From positions 1 through 23,806 of the forward strand of contig NZ_CAMILN010000027.1 in assembly GCF_946222045.1 (NCBI RefSeq): a DNA stretch of 23,806 nucleotides, in the 5' to 3' direction. The notes beneath the pieces were generated by a model. It saw only the letters and a program-made list of their open reading frames with translations. It was not told the origin of the DNA and searched no databases. Each line of letters opens with the position of its first letter. The first letter of the stretch is position 1. The stretch comes from an uncultured Peptoniphilus sp. Its GTDB lineage: Bacteria > Bacillota > Clostridia > Tissierellales > Peptoniphilaceae. Position numbers and translations under genes: made by a program. This document shows, piece by piece, positions 14,176 to 21,816 of the stretch.

Positions 14176-14807
14176 CAAAAGTAGGTCACTCCAATTCTCT
14201 CCTTACTTGTCCTAAGGACCATAAAAATATTTATAGAAAATAAAATTAAAAACTTGCTTATCAAGTACAATTCTATCACAGAAGTGAAAATATAAATATT
14301 AGTTGAGATCACTAAGATAAGGGCTCCCAGGAGAATTATCTTGTTTTGGATTCCCGCCATCTTGTTCATATTTTCTGTGTTTAAAATTTTTAGAATTAAA
14401 AAATTTGTGTAAAGGCCTGCCGTAAGTAAGAAGTTAAAAATTTCAAGGACCCCTATTCTTGTCTTGAATGCAAAAAATATGAGGGCAGGCAAGAGTGTAA
14501 GTAGGCTGGCAAGGTAGATGGATCCAAAATATTTTATGACTAAGAATTTTATTCCAACCCCATTAGCAAGGAAAAACTCGACTTTCTTCCTTATCTTGTC
14601 TTCTTGAAGGCTTCCCTTGGAAAATTCTAGGGCGAAAATTAAAAAGAGAAGGGCATTACCTTCTGTCCCCATAAGTCTTGATAGGCTTGTATCCTTTTCA
14701 AGAGAAAGGCTTGAAAGGTAGGTGAAGACGAGACCAAAAAATCCCATTAAGAGGGCATTCTTGTCCAAGATTTTCTTTAGGTCGAGACCAATTAATTTTA
14801 AGACCAA
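14175..14807 (-). CDS. ABC transporter membrane subunit (second of a pair)
   Basis: This 210-residue protein has about six hydrophobic segments and no soluble domain. The stretch KIRKKVEFFLANGVGIKFLVIKYFGS (read in part: KKVEFFLANGVGIKFL) corresponds to KLSGRLEFLLGTGLDVREII in the preceding gene, so the two are probably diverged paralogs that form a heterodimeric channel with the ATPase of the operon, in the style of ABC-2 exporters. It overlaps the upstream gene by 10 bases and the kinase gene by TGATG. Substrate is unknown. The kinase-regulator pair downstream suggests export of, or resistance to, an envelope-active compound. Confidence 0.72.
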   Translation of the reverse strand: MVLKLIGLDLKKILDKNALLMGFFGLVFTYLSSLSLEKDTSLSRLMGTEGNALLFLIFALEFSKGSLQEDKIRKKVEFFLANGVGIKFLVIKYFGSIYLASLLTLLPALIFFAFKTRIGVLEIFNFLLTAGLYTNFLILKILNTENMNKMAGIQNKIILLGALILVISTNIYIFTSVIELYLISKFLILFSINIFMVLRTSKERIGVTYF

Positions 14808-15499
14808 ACTGAACTCACCTCCATGACTTTTTCATTGTCCATCTTTCTAACTTGATAAAATGAATAAATTCCCAAGCCAAGTCCAAGAATTAGATTAAAA
14901 AGAATTAAAAGTATATATAAGTCCAAGTTTATAGATCCTAGAAAAGCTAAAATTCTTCCAGAAAAATTCCCCAAAAGATAAATTCCAAGACTTGTGCTAA
15001 AGAAAAGAATATTTTTGAAAAACTTAAAATTCTTCCTATACATTGCCATGATGTTAAGGGTCAAGATCAAAAAATAATGAAGGGCGATGCAAGAAAGATA
15101 GAGGGCTATAAAGGACTTGTCCAAGTCACAAATAAGATAAGTTCCAAAAAAAATTATAAAGGAAGGAAGAGATGAAATCCTACAATTTTCTATTGAGTAA
15201 GCCTTGATAATTTCTCTCACGTCAAGTCCTGTCCCTAATAAAAACTCCAGCCTTCCACTTAGCTTGTCCTTTAGACTTAAGTTTACAAGAATGGTGTTGG
15301 ACCCAATTATCCCAAAACCAAGTATAAGGGCATAGGTCATGAGGATGACAAAATCTTCTCCCTTTGATCTTAAGAGAAACTTGTAAAGACCAAGAAGATA
15401 GGCAAAGGTGATTACAAGAAATAAAACTGTGTTGATAATCACTTCCTTATCCCTAAATATTAGGTATCTAGCAGCCTTGTTTAGATCCTTGTCCTTCAT
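14798..15499 (-). CDS. ABC transporter membrane subunit (first of a pair)
   Basis: This 233-residue membrane protein has about six hydrophobic segments (for example around 19-38, 49-70, 110-130 and near the C-terminus). Between the second and third lies LSLKDKLSGRLEFLLGTG, the coupling-helix-like region shared with the downstream partner. Its start overlaps the ATPase stop by 4 bases (ATGA) and its end overlaps the next gene by 10 bases, so the subunits are probably made in fixed ratio. I recognise the ABC-2-like arrangement but not a named family. Confidence 0.72.
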   Translation of the reverse strand: MKDKDLNKAARYLIFRDKEVIINTVLFLVITFAYLLGLYKFLLRSKGEDFVILMTYALILGFGIIGSNTILVNLSLKDKLSGRLEFLLGTGLDVREIIKAYSIENCRISSLPSFIIFFGTYLICDLDKSFIALYLSCIALHYFLILTLNIMAMYRKNFKFFKNILFFSTSLGIYLLGNFSGRILAFLGSINLDLYILLILFNLILGLGLGIYSFYQVRKMDNEKVMEVSSVWS

Positions 15500-16155
15500 T
15501 TTGACCCCTCCTCTATAAATAAGTCCTCAAGATTTTCTCCAAGCTGAGAAACTTCCTTGGTGAATAAAATTTTTCCACCCTTAATCATGGTAACAAGGTC
15601 GGCAACTTTTTCAATCTCTGACAAGTCGTGAGAAGTTATGACTATGGTCTTTCCTTGGTCCTTTAAAATTTTTATAATTTTTCTAATTTCAACTCGGGAT
15701 AGGGGGTCTACTCCTGAAGTCACTTCGTCTAGGAAGATAATATCCCTATCCATTAGGACTATAATGAGAAGGGATAGCTTCCTCTTCATCCCCTTGGAGT
15801 AAGTTGACACCTTCCTGTCTAGGTCATCAGTAATTCCCAAGATGTCGGCGTAGGACTTGTAGCTCTCCTTCTTAAAATTAAAGTAGAGAGAATAAATATT
15901 TAAATTTTCCATTCCAGTCTTGTCTTCATAGAGGTAGTCATTTTCAAGTAGCATGGCATAGGATCCCTTAACTTCGACGTGGCCCTTGCACTTGTAAATC
16001 CCTGTCAAGATCCTCAAGAGACTTGTCTTGCCAGACCCGTTTGGGCCCACAAGAGCGTGGACAGTTTTTTCCCTTATAGACAAAGAAAAATCACAAAAGA
16101 CTTCCTTGTCCTTAAAGGATTTCTCAATATTTTCAACAAGTATTATGTCTTTCAT
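15496..16155 (-). CDS. ABC transporter ATPase (CcmA/ABC-2 type)
   Basis: This 219-residue ATPase powers the two membrane subunits downstream. Visible motifs are Walker A GPNGSGKT (37-44), the signature-like YSKGMKRK (119-126) typical of the CcmA/NatA branch, Walker B with catalytic Glu144 in IIFLDEVTSGVD (Val replaces the usual Pro after DE), and His176 in ITSHD. The Q-loop position reads LLENDYLYEDKTG, without an obvious Gln, as in some relatives. The ATG follows a good GGAGGC site. It is the first full-size gene of a five-gene overlapping set: ATPase, two permeases, kinase, regulator. Confidence 0.92.
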   Translation of the reverse strand: MKDIILVENIEKSFKDKEVFCDFSLSIREKTVHALVGPNGSGKTSLLRILTGIYKCKGHVEVKGSYAMLLENDYLYEDKTGMENLNIYSLYFNFKKESYKSYADILGITDDLDRKVSTYSKGMKRKLSLLIIVLMDRDIIFLDEVTSGVDPLSRVEIRKIIKILKDQGKTIVITSHDLSEIEKVADLVTMIKGGKILFTKEVSQLGENLEDLFIEEGSK

Positions 16156-16220
16156 ATTGCCTCCTTAGCTTGCAAGTCTCCTGTGATTTTAATTTTCTAA
16201 TTAAGCTTTAATTTTAAATT

Positions 16221-16370
16221 TTAAAAATTCAAAAACTTTAAGATACAGCCCAAAAATATTAGGATGATGCCCAAGTATTTTTTCTTTTCCCTATCCTCCT
16301 CTAGGATAAAACTTGCAAAAATATAAATTCCAACAAATAAAATAATATTTGACAGTGTTAAGTATTTCAT
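16221..16370 (-). CDS. Small 49-residue membrane protein
   Basis: This short gene encodes two hydrophobic segments (LSNIILFVGIYIFASFIL and YLGIILIFLGCILKFL) joined by a charged turn (EEDREKKK), so it should be a helical hairpin with both ends outside. GGAG lies six bases before the ATG, a proper ribosome binding site. It directly precedes the ABC-kinase-regulator operon with a 65-base gap and no terminator between. By position it may be an accessory, immunity-like or sensor-modulating peptide, but no family is recognised and the gene is a prediction. Confidence 0.6.
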   Translation of the reverse strand: MKYLTLSNIILFVGIYIFASFILEEDREKKKYLGIILIFLGCILKFLNF

Positions 16371-16451
16371 TTATAACTCCATTCTAATTTTTTATGTGAT
16401 TTTCTTCATGAGTAATAACTGCAAAATTTTGCTTTTAAAATTTTTTAATCA

Positions 16452-16475
16452 ACTTATAAAATAATTTTATAAGTT
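16452..16475. promoter_or_regulatory. Long AT-rich palindrome upstream of the transporter-kinase operon
   Basis: ACTTATAAAAT and ATTTTATAAGT are perfect mirror arms around a single central A (arms extend to AACTTATAAAAT and ATTTTATAAGTT). It sits about 80 bases before the small membrane gene and just beyond the terminator of the previous operon. Six T follow on the plus strand, but no plus-strand gene ends here, so an operator is the more natural reading. Confidence 0.4.
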
Positions 16476-16482
16476 TTTTGAG

Positions 16483-16511
16483 CAAAATAAAAGAGGAGGC
16501 TAAGCTCCTCA
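16483..16511 (-). terminator. Terminator of the ACT-UPF0210-APC-amidohydrolase-msrC operon
   Basis: GAGGAG and CTCCTC form a 6-bp stem with a six-base loop on the minus strand, followed by TTTTATTTT. It starts four bases after the msrC stop. Confidence 0.82.
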
Positions 16512-16514
16512 AAT

Positions 16515-17003
16515 TTATTTAGATAATTCTTCTTCCATGGCCTTCACAAGTTCTCTAAATTTTTCTTCTTCAAGACTTGCAAAGCGACCTAGGCTTGGTG
16601 AGTCTAGGTCCAAGACTCCTATAACTTCATCTTTAACAAGAATTGGCAAGACTAATTCTGAATTAGATGCCGAATCGCAGGCGACGTGGCCTGGAAAGTC
16701 ACGAACATTTTCTACCCTCATGATTTTTTTGTCCTTCCAGGCTGCCACGCAAACTCCTTCTTCAGCAAGTCTTGTGCAGGCAGGAAGACCCTGGAAGGGT
16801 CCCAAGACTAATTGGTCTTCCTTCACAAGATAAAAGCCTGCCCAGTTTAGGTCTTCCACTACATTAAATATTATGGAAGAAATATTTGCCATCATGGCAA
16901 TCATGTCGGCTTCAGTTTTTATGGTAGCCTTGCCAAAGTCCACCATGTAGTCAAGTCTTTCTCTATTGTCCAAGTTTTCTATTCCCTTAATTTCTAAAGT
17001 CAT
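16515..17003 (-). CDS. msrC: Free methionine-(R)-sulfoxide reductase (GAF-type)
   Basis: The enzyme reduces free L-methionine-(R)-sulfoxide back to methionine in the cytoplasm, using catalytic cysteines on a GAF fold and thioredoxin-like electron donors. The 162-residue sequence shows the family signature: LNWAGFYLV, LGPFQGLPACTR, EEGVCVAAW, DFPGHVACDSASNSELVLPI and GVLDLDSP. Three cysteines (76, 85, 109) match the conserved set of YebR-type enzymes. It starts six bases after the amidohydrolase stop and is the last gene before the terminator. Its presence with an amino-acid permease and a hydrolase suggests amino-acid salvage. Confidence 0.92.
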   Translation of the reverse strand: MTLEIKGIENLDNRERLDYMVDFGKATIKTEADMIAMMANISSIIFNVVEDLNWAGFYLVKEDQLVLGPFQGLPACTRLAEEGVCVAAWKDKKIMRVENVRDFPGHVACDSASNSELVLPILVKDEVIGVLDLDSPSLGRFASLEEEKFRELVKAMEEELSK

Positions 17004-17009
17004 CTTATC

Positions 17010-18635
17010 TCATCTCTTGTAAACTACATTTCCACCAACGACTGTCATCCTTGGTTTAATGTCTTTTATTTCCATTGGATCAATTGTAAAAATGTCCTCG
17101 TCTAGGACTACAAAGTCAGCCAAGAAATCTTTTTTGATCCTTCCCTTGATGTCTTCTTGGAATTCTACATAGGCAGATTCCACTGTGTAGGCATCAATGG
17201 CCTCGTATATGTCAACACACTCTTTAGGATAAAAGCCTCCTTCAGGATTTCCCTTCTTGTCCTTACGAGTTACAGCCATGTAAATATTTGGGAAAGGATT
17301 TAGGTTTTCAACTGGAGCATCAGTCCCATAGGCTACGTGGGCACCAAGGTCCTTTAGGCTCTTGAAGGCATAGGATGTGGATGCAAGTTCTTTGCCACAC
17401 CTGTCTTCCACAACTTGCATGTCGTAGTCCAAGAAGATTGGCTGTGCCATTACGCAAATGTCATCTCTTGCTATCCTTTCAACTAATCCCTTGTCCGTGA
17501 TTTGGCAGTGAACTAGAGTGTGGCGAAGTTTGTTTTCTCCATCAACAAAGGCATCTTCATAGCACTTTATTGTATCTTCAATGGCCTTATCCCCAATAAC
17601 GTGAGTTATAACTTGGAGGTCGTTTTCTGATGCAAGATTTACATACCTTCTCATCTCTTGGTCTTTGATCCAAGGAAGTCCGTGATTGTCTTTGTCGTCA
17701 TTGTAGCCGTCACGCATTAGGGCAGTCCTTGCACCAAGTGACCCGTCCTTAAAGAGTTTTAAAGGTCCAAGTTTTAAGTAATTTGTGTCATATTCCTTGT
17801 CCTTCTTAGAGTATTCTCCATGAGTCAAATAATTTTCAAATTCTCCAAAGTCGTTAAAGCAAACTTGGTGTCTGTATCTGATTTTTTTATTTTCTTTGTA
17901 AATATCCTTTAAGAGGTCAAAGGCAACAGGTCCGTTCATAAAAGTTGTACCTACATCATTGGATTGAACTGATGTGAGCCCACAAGATACTGCATAGTCC
18001 ATAGTTTCTATTAGCATTTCACGTCTTTCTTCAAGGGTGAAGTCAGGTATTACGTCCTTGGCAAAGTTGCAGGCATTGGCTGTGTAAACCCCAGATGGGT
18101 ATCCGTCATCTCCAATTAAAAATTCGCCGTCAGGATATTGGGGGCTGTCCTTTGTAAGTCCAAGGATTTCTATAACTTTTGTGTTTGATGAAACTATGTG
18201 ACCGCAAACTCTTTCAAGAACTATGGGAATTTCTGTAGAAATTTTATCTAAGTCAAATCGATTTGGTATCCTCTTGTCTCCCTTGAAGAAGTCTTGGTTC
18301 CAACCAATGGCGTGAATTCCCTTTTCACATCTCTTGGGATTTTTTTCCATGAAGATCTTGCATCTTTCGATCATTTCTTCAATGGACTCAACTCCTTCGA
18401 TGTCAACCTGGTTTAGACTTTCGCCAAATTGCATGAAGTGAAGGTGGGAATCGTTTAAACCAGGTATAACTGTTCTTCCTTCAAGGTCAATTTTTTCTAC
18501 ATCATCTTGGTCATATTTTTTTACAAGGTCTTCTGTTTTTCCAACTTCTTTTATAAATTCTCCTTCAAGGTAGATTGCCTCTTGAAATTCATCTCTATTG
18601 ACATAAACTTTTCCATTGTAAAATAATTTTTTCAT
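17010..18635 (-). CDS. YtcJ-like metal-dependent amidohydrolase
   Basis: This 541-residue member of the amidohydrolase superfamily (amidohydro_3, YtcJ/NfdA-like) hydrolyses an amide or similar bond with a bound metal centre. An N-terminal beta-sandwich part ends in GRTVIPGLNDSHLHF, with metal ligands His64 and His66. Further ligand regions are VITHVIGDKAIEDT, HTLVHCQITDKG and YGTDAPVENLNPFPNIY, the last carrying the catalytic Asp. The ATG at 18635 is chosen because GAGGG lies five bases upstream and the family begins with a short strand; a frame extension to 18674 runs inside the permease gene. It follows that gene by one base. Its neighbour suggests an N-acyl or amidated amino acid as substrate, which is inference. 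Confidence 0.9.
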   Translation of the reverse strand: MKKLFYNGKVYVNRDEFQEAIYLEGEFIKEVGKTEDLVKKYDQDDVEKIDLEGRTVIPGLNDSHLHFMQFGESLNQVDIEGVESIEEMIERCKIFMEKNPKRCEKGIHAIGWNQDFFKGDKRIPNRFDLDKISTEIPIVLERVCGHIVSSNTKVIEILGLTKDSPQYPDGEFLIGDDGYPSGVYTANACNFAKDVIPDFTLEERREMLIETMDYAVSCGLTSVQSNDVGTTFMNGPVAFDLLKDIYKENKKIRYRHQVCFNDFGEFENYLTHGEYSKKDKEYDTNYLKLGPLKLFKDGSLGARTALMRDGYNDDKDNHGLPWIKDQEMRRYVNLASENDLQVITHVIGDKAIEDTIKCYEDAFVDGENKLRHTLVHCQITDKGLVERIARDDICVMAQPIFLDYDMQVVEDRCGKELASTSYAFKSLKDLGAHVAYGTDAPVENLNPFPNIYMAVTRKDKKGNPEGGFYPKECVDIYEAIDAYTVESAYVEFQEDIKGRIKKDFLADFVVLDEDIFTIDPMEIKDIKPRMTVVGGNVVYKR

Positions 18636-18636
18636 C

Positions 18637-20034
18637 TTATCCCTCGTTTTTCTCTTTTTTAAGTTTTGCATCAAAAATCATATAAGTGATTGCACCAAGG
18701 ATTGGAACTATAAGTCCAGTTAGTCCTGTAATTGGGTCTTCTATTGCACCTTGGACAACAAGTCCTGCAAAGATTAGGGCTGTAATAACTACAGACACTG
18801 GGTAGAACCAAACCTTGTAAGGTCTTTCAATCTTAGGATATTTCTTTCTTAATATTGGCACACATAAAATTGTAAGAACTGAGAAAATCATTCCTGTTAT
18901 TACAACCATGTTTGTAAGTTGGTCAAGGTTTGATGAAAGTACAAGTAGGCAAGCGAATACGCATTGTACAATCATTGGTGCTGTTGGAACCTTGTACTTT
19001 GGATGAAGTTTGGCAAAGGCCTTGAAGAAATGACCTTCAACTGCCATGGCATAATACATCCTTGGTTGGGCAAGTATAAGTCCATTAAGAGTTCCAAACA
19101 TGGCAAGGATCATACCCACACTTACTATAATAAGTCCTGCATTTCCAAATACCCTCTTGGCAACTTCTGTTCCAAGGTAAAGGTCTCCACCATCTATCAT
19201 TGAAACAATTTCTTCATGAGGGATAACCTTCATAATAGCAAAGTTAAATAGTGTATAAAGAACTGTAATTCCACCAATAGCAATTATAAGGGCTAGGGGC
19301 AGGTTCTTGTGAGGGTCTTTAATTTCTTCTGCAACTGTGTTTAAGTTAGTCCATCCTTCGTAGGCCCAAAGAGTAGCAACAACTGCTATGGCAATCATGC
19401 CAAAGATATTTGTGTCACTTGTCCTTGAATATTCAAGAGCTGTTGTAAGGCTCAAGTCTGGGCTAACCTTACCTACAAATAGGGCTGCAATCATTACAAT
19501 ACCAATGGGAACAAGCTTTGCCACCATGGATAGGTTTTGTAAAATTGATGAAGCCTTAACTCCCAGCATATTGTAGATAGTTAAGACAATTATCAAAGTT
19601 ATGGCTGCCATCTTAATTCCAAAATCAGAAATTTCAACAAAACTTTTGAAAACTGACATAAGGGCAATGGCAACTGCAGCAACAGATCCTGGTCCTCCAA
19701 CTATCCAGTCAGTAAAACCAGATATAAACCCAACTATTGGGTGATAGGCTTCATTTAGGTAGACAATTCTTCCACCAGCCTTTGGCATGGCAGTACCAAG
19801 TTCTGCATAGCAGAGGCCACCAAATAAGGTAATAAGTCCACCGATAATCCAACAAATAAGGGCAAGGCCGGAGTTCATCCCTGTTCTTTGTAAGACATAG
19901 GAACCTAGATAAAAGATACCTGAACCTATCATGATCCCGCCAATAATACTTACGCCACCAAAGACTCCAATTTCTCTATTAAACTGAGTGTTCTCTGTGG
20001 TTAATTTTTCAATGTCCTTTGAATTATTATTCAT
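18637..20034 (-). CDS. APC-family amino acid permease (LAT/SteT-like)
   Basis: This 465-residue transporter of the APC superfamily has about twelve membrane segments. The first helix holds the unwound substrate-binding motif IIGGIMIGSGIFYLGS. A conserved intracellular loop near residue 90 reads ELGTAMPKAGGRIVYL, and the helix 6 region WAYEGWTNLNTVAEEIKDPHKN is characteristic of the LAT branch that includes B. subtilis SteT. It probably imports or exchanges amino acids. AGAGG precedes the ATG, 32 bases separate it from the UPF0210 gene, and it is tightly coupled to the amidohydrolase behind it. The exact amino acid cannot be told. Confidence 0.92.
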   Translation of the reverse strand: MNNNSKDIEKLTTENTQFNREIGVFGGVSIIGGIMIGSGIFYLGSYVLQRTGMNSGLALICWIIGGLITLFGGLCYAELGTAMPKAGGRIVYLNEAYHPIVGFISGFTDWIVGGPGSVAAVAIALMSVFKSFVEISDFGIKMAAITLIIVLTIYNMLGVKASSILQNLSMVAKLVPIGIVMIAALFVGKVSPDLSLTTALEYSRTSDTNIFGMIAIAVVATLWAYEGWTNLNTVAEEIKDPHKNLPLALIIAIGGITVLYTLFNFAIMKVIPHEEIVSMIDGGDLYLGTEVAKRVFGNAGLIIVSVGMILAMFGTLNGLILAQPRMYYAMAVEGHFFKAFAKLHPKYKVPTAPMIVQCVFACLLVLSSNLDQLTNMVVITGMIFSVLTILCVPILRKKYPKIERPYKVWFYPVSVVITALIFAGLVVQGAIEDPITGLTGLIVPILGAITYMIFDAKLKKEKNEG

Positions 20035-20066
20035 AGCACACCTCTTTCTATATTTTTATTTTTATT

Positions 20067-21422
20067 TTAATTTTTAAAGCTGTGAACAGGTGCTGGTATA
20101 TAGCCACCACGGTTTGCAAACCTATCAGCACTTCCTGGATGAACTGGAACAATAGGAGCAGATCCTAGTAGGCCACCGAAGACAGCCTCGTCGCCAATAC
20201 CCTTTCCAATTACAGGAACAAGTCTAGCAGCAGTAGTCTTTTGATTTATAATTCCAATCATAGCTTCGTCAGCAATAATCGCAGCAATAGTTGTGGCCTT
20301 TGTGTCTCCTGGAATTGCAATCATGTCGAGACCAACGGAGCAAACACAAGTCATGGCTTCAAGCTTATCAAGACCAATGTGGCCATTTCTTGCAGCTTCA
20401 ATCATTCCCTCGTCTTCACTCACTGGTATAAAGGCACCAGATAGGCCACCAACGTGGTCAGATGCCATGATGCCACCCTTTTTAACTGCGTCATTTAACA
20501 TGGCAAGGGCTGCAGTAGTTCCGTGACCACCTGCAAATTCAACTCCAATTTCTTCTAGGATTCTTGCAACAGAATCTCCAATTGCTGGAGTTGGAGCAAG
20601 GGACAAGTCAATTGTTCCAAAGGGAACTCCAATTTTTTTGGCAACTTCAGTGCCAATTAATTCTCCAAGTCTTGTTATCTTAAAGGCAGTCTTCTTAATA
20701 GTTTCTGAAACAACGTGGAAGCTTTCTCCCCTAACTTTTTCTAGGGCGTACTTGACAACTCCTGGACCAGAAACTCCAACGTGAAGGACTACATCCCCCA
20801 TTCCAACACCGTGGAAGGCACCTGCCATAAAGGGATTGTCTTCTACTGCATTGGCAAATACAACAAGCTTTGCACATCCAATGGAGTCTGCTTCCTTAGT
20901 TAATTCTGCAGTTTCTACAATTTTTTCTCCCATTAGCTTAACTGCGTCCATGTTGAGGCCATTTTTTGTTGTACCAACATTTACAGAAGAGCAAACTTTT
21001 TCTGTTTCAGCAAGGGCTCCTGGGATGGAATTTATTAAAATTTCATCAGCAGGAGTCATTTCTCCATGAACAAGGGCAGAATAACCACCAATGAAGTCTA
21101 CACCAATTTCCTTTGCAGCAGCATCAAGAGTCCTTGCAAATTCTATGTAGTCCTTCTCATCAGTTGCTCCAGCGATTAGGGCAATTGGAGTAACAGAAAC
21201 CCTCTTATTTACAATTTCTACCCCATACTTGTGGCCAATTTCGTCGGCATATTCAACTAGGTGCTTTCCATATTTTGTGATCTTGTCGTAGATCTTCTTG
21301 CGGGCAGCATCTCCATCCTTGTCTATACAATCTAAAAGTGATATTCCAAGAGTAACTGTTCTAATGTCTAGGTTCTCTTGGTCCAGCATTCTTACAGTTT
21401 CTAAAATTCTTTGTCTATCCAT
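20067..21422 (-). CDS. UPF0210 (DUF711) family protein
   Basis: This 451-residue protein is full length for UPF0210, a widespread family of unknown function whose fold is related to pyruvate formate-lyase/glycyl-radical enzymes and is sometimes labelled PFL family. Typical segments are IRTVTLGISLLDCID, DFIGGYSALVHGEMTPAD, NVGTTKNGLNMDAV, FHGVGMGDVVLHVGVSGPG, DLSLAPTPAIGDSVA, GLDMIAIPGDT and the C-terminal GKGIGDEAVFGGLLGSAP. No C-terminal glycyl-radical motif is evident. It follows the ACT-domain gene by nine bases, a pairing conserved in many Firmicutes and archaea, suggesting ligand-controlled activity. Substrate is unknown. Confidence 0.95.
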   Translation of the reverse strand: MDRQRILETVRMLDQENLDIRTVTLGISLLDCIDKDGDAARKKIYDKITKYGKHLVEYADEIGHKYGVEIVNKRVSVTPIALIAGATDEKDYIEFARTLDAAAKEIGVDFIGGYSALVHGEMTPADEILINSIPGALAETEKVCSSVNVGTTKNGLNMDAVKLMGEKIVETAELTKEADSIGCAKLVVFANAVEDNPFMAGAFHGVGMGDVVLHVGVSGPGVVKYALEKVRGESFHVVSETIKKTAFKITRLGELIGTEVAKKIGVPFGTIDLSLAPTPAIGDSVARILEEIGVEFAGGHGTTAALAMLNDAVKKGGIMASDHVGGLSGAFIPVSEDEGMIEAARNGHIGLDKLEAMTCVCSVGLDMIAIPGDTKATTIAAIIADEAMIGIINQKTTAARLVPVIGKGIGDEAVFGGLLGSAPIVPVHPGSADRFANRGGYIPAPVHSFKN

Positions 21423-21431
21423 GTCTGCTCC

Positions 21432-21701
21432 TTAAATTTGGTGCATCTTGTCGAAGATACCTTGGTGTTGAACTCTTATAGAAAGTCCAAGCTCTTCTCC
21501 AAGTTTTTCATAAGCGTCTACAATTTCTTGGAACTCAACGTTCATCTTAGTTAAATCAACAATAACAATCATTGTGAAATAATCATCTAAAATTGTTTGT
21601 GTTATATCAACAATGTTTAGGTCAAATTCCACCATCTTTTTTACTACTTCATATACAATACCAATTTTGTCACTACCTACTACGGTTATAACGGCTCTCA
21701 T
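21432..21701 (-). CDS. ACT domain protein (UPF0237)
   Basis: This 89-residue protein consists of a single ACT domain, the small fold that binds amino acids to control enzymes. MRAVITVVGSDKIGIVYEVV is the opening strand-turn-helix, with the usual Gly at the ligand turn, followed by NIVDITQTILDDYFTMIVIVDL. As first gene of the operon directly before the UPF0210 gene it probably acts as its regulatory partner. A TATAAT box lies 29 bases upstream and AAGGGGG precedes the ATG. Confidence 0.94.
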   Translation of the reverse strand: MRAVITVVGSDKIGIVYEVVKKMVEFDLNIVDITQTILDDYFTMIVIVDLTKMNVEFQEIVDAYEKLGEELGLSIRVQHQGIFDKMHQI

Positions 21702-21729
21702 AATTTCCCCCTTAAATAAAATTACAACT

Positions 21730-21735
21730 ATTATA
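21730..21735 (-). promoter_or_regulatory. -10 box for the ACT-UPF0210 operon
   Basis: TATAAT preceded by TGG on the minus strand. No strong -35 is visible at the usual distance. It lies between divergent genes. Confidence 0.55.
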
Positions 21736-21816
21736 CCATAATTTAAGGCTCTAATGCCCTATTTCTTATTGTATTTAGCCAAACTTTATTATAATATCTA
21801 CTTAAAGGAGGCAGAC

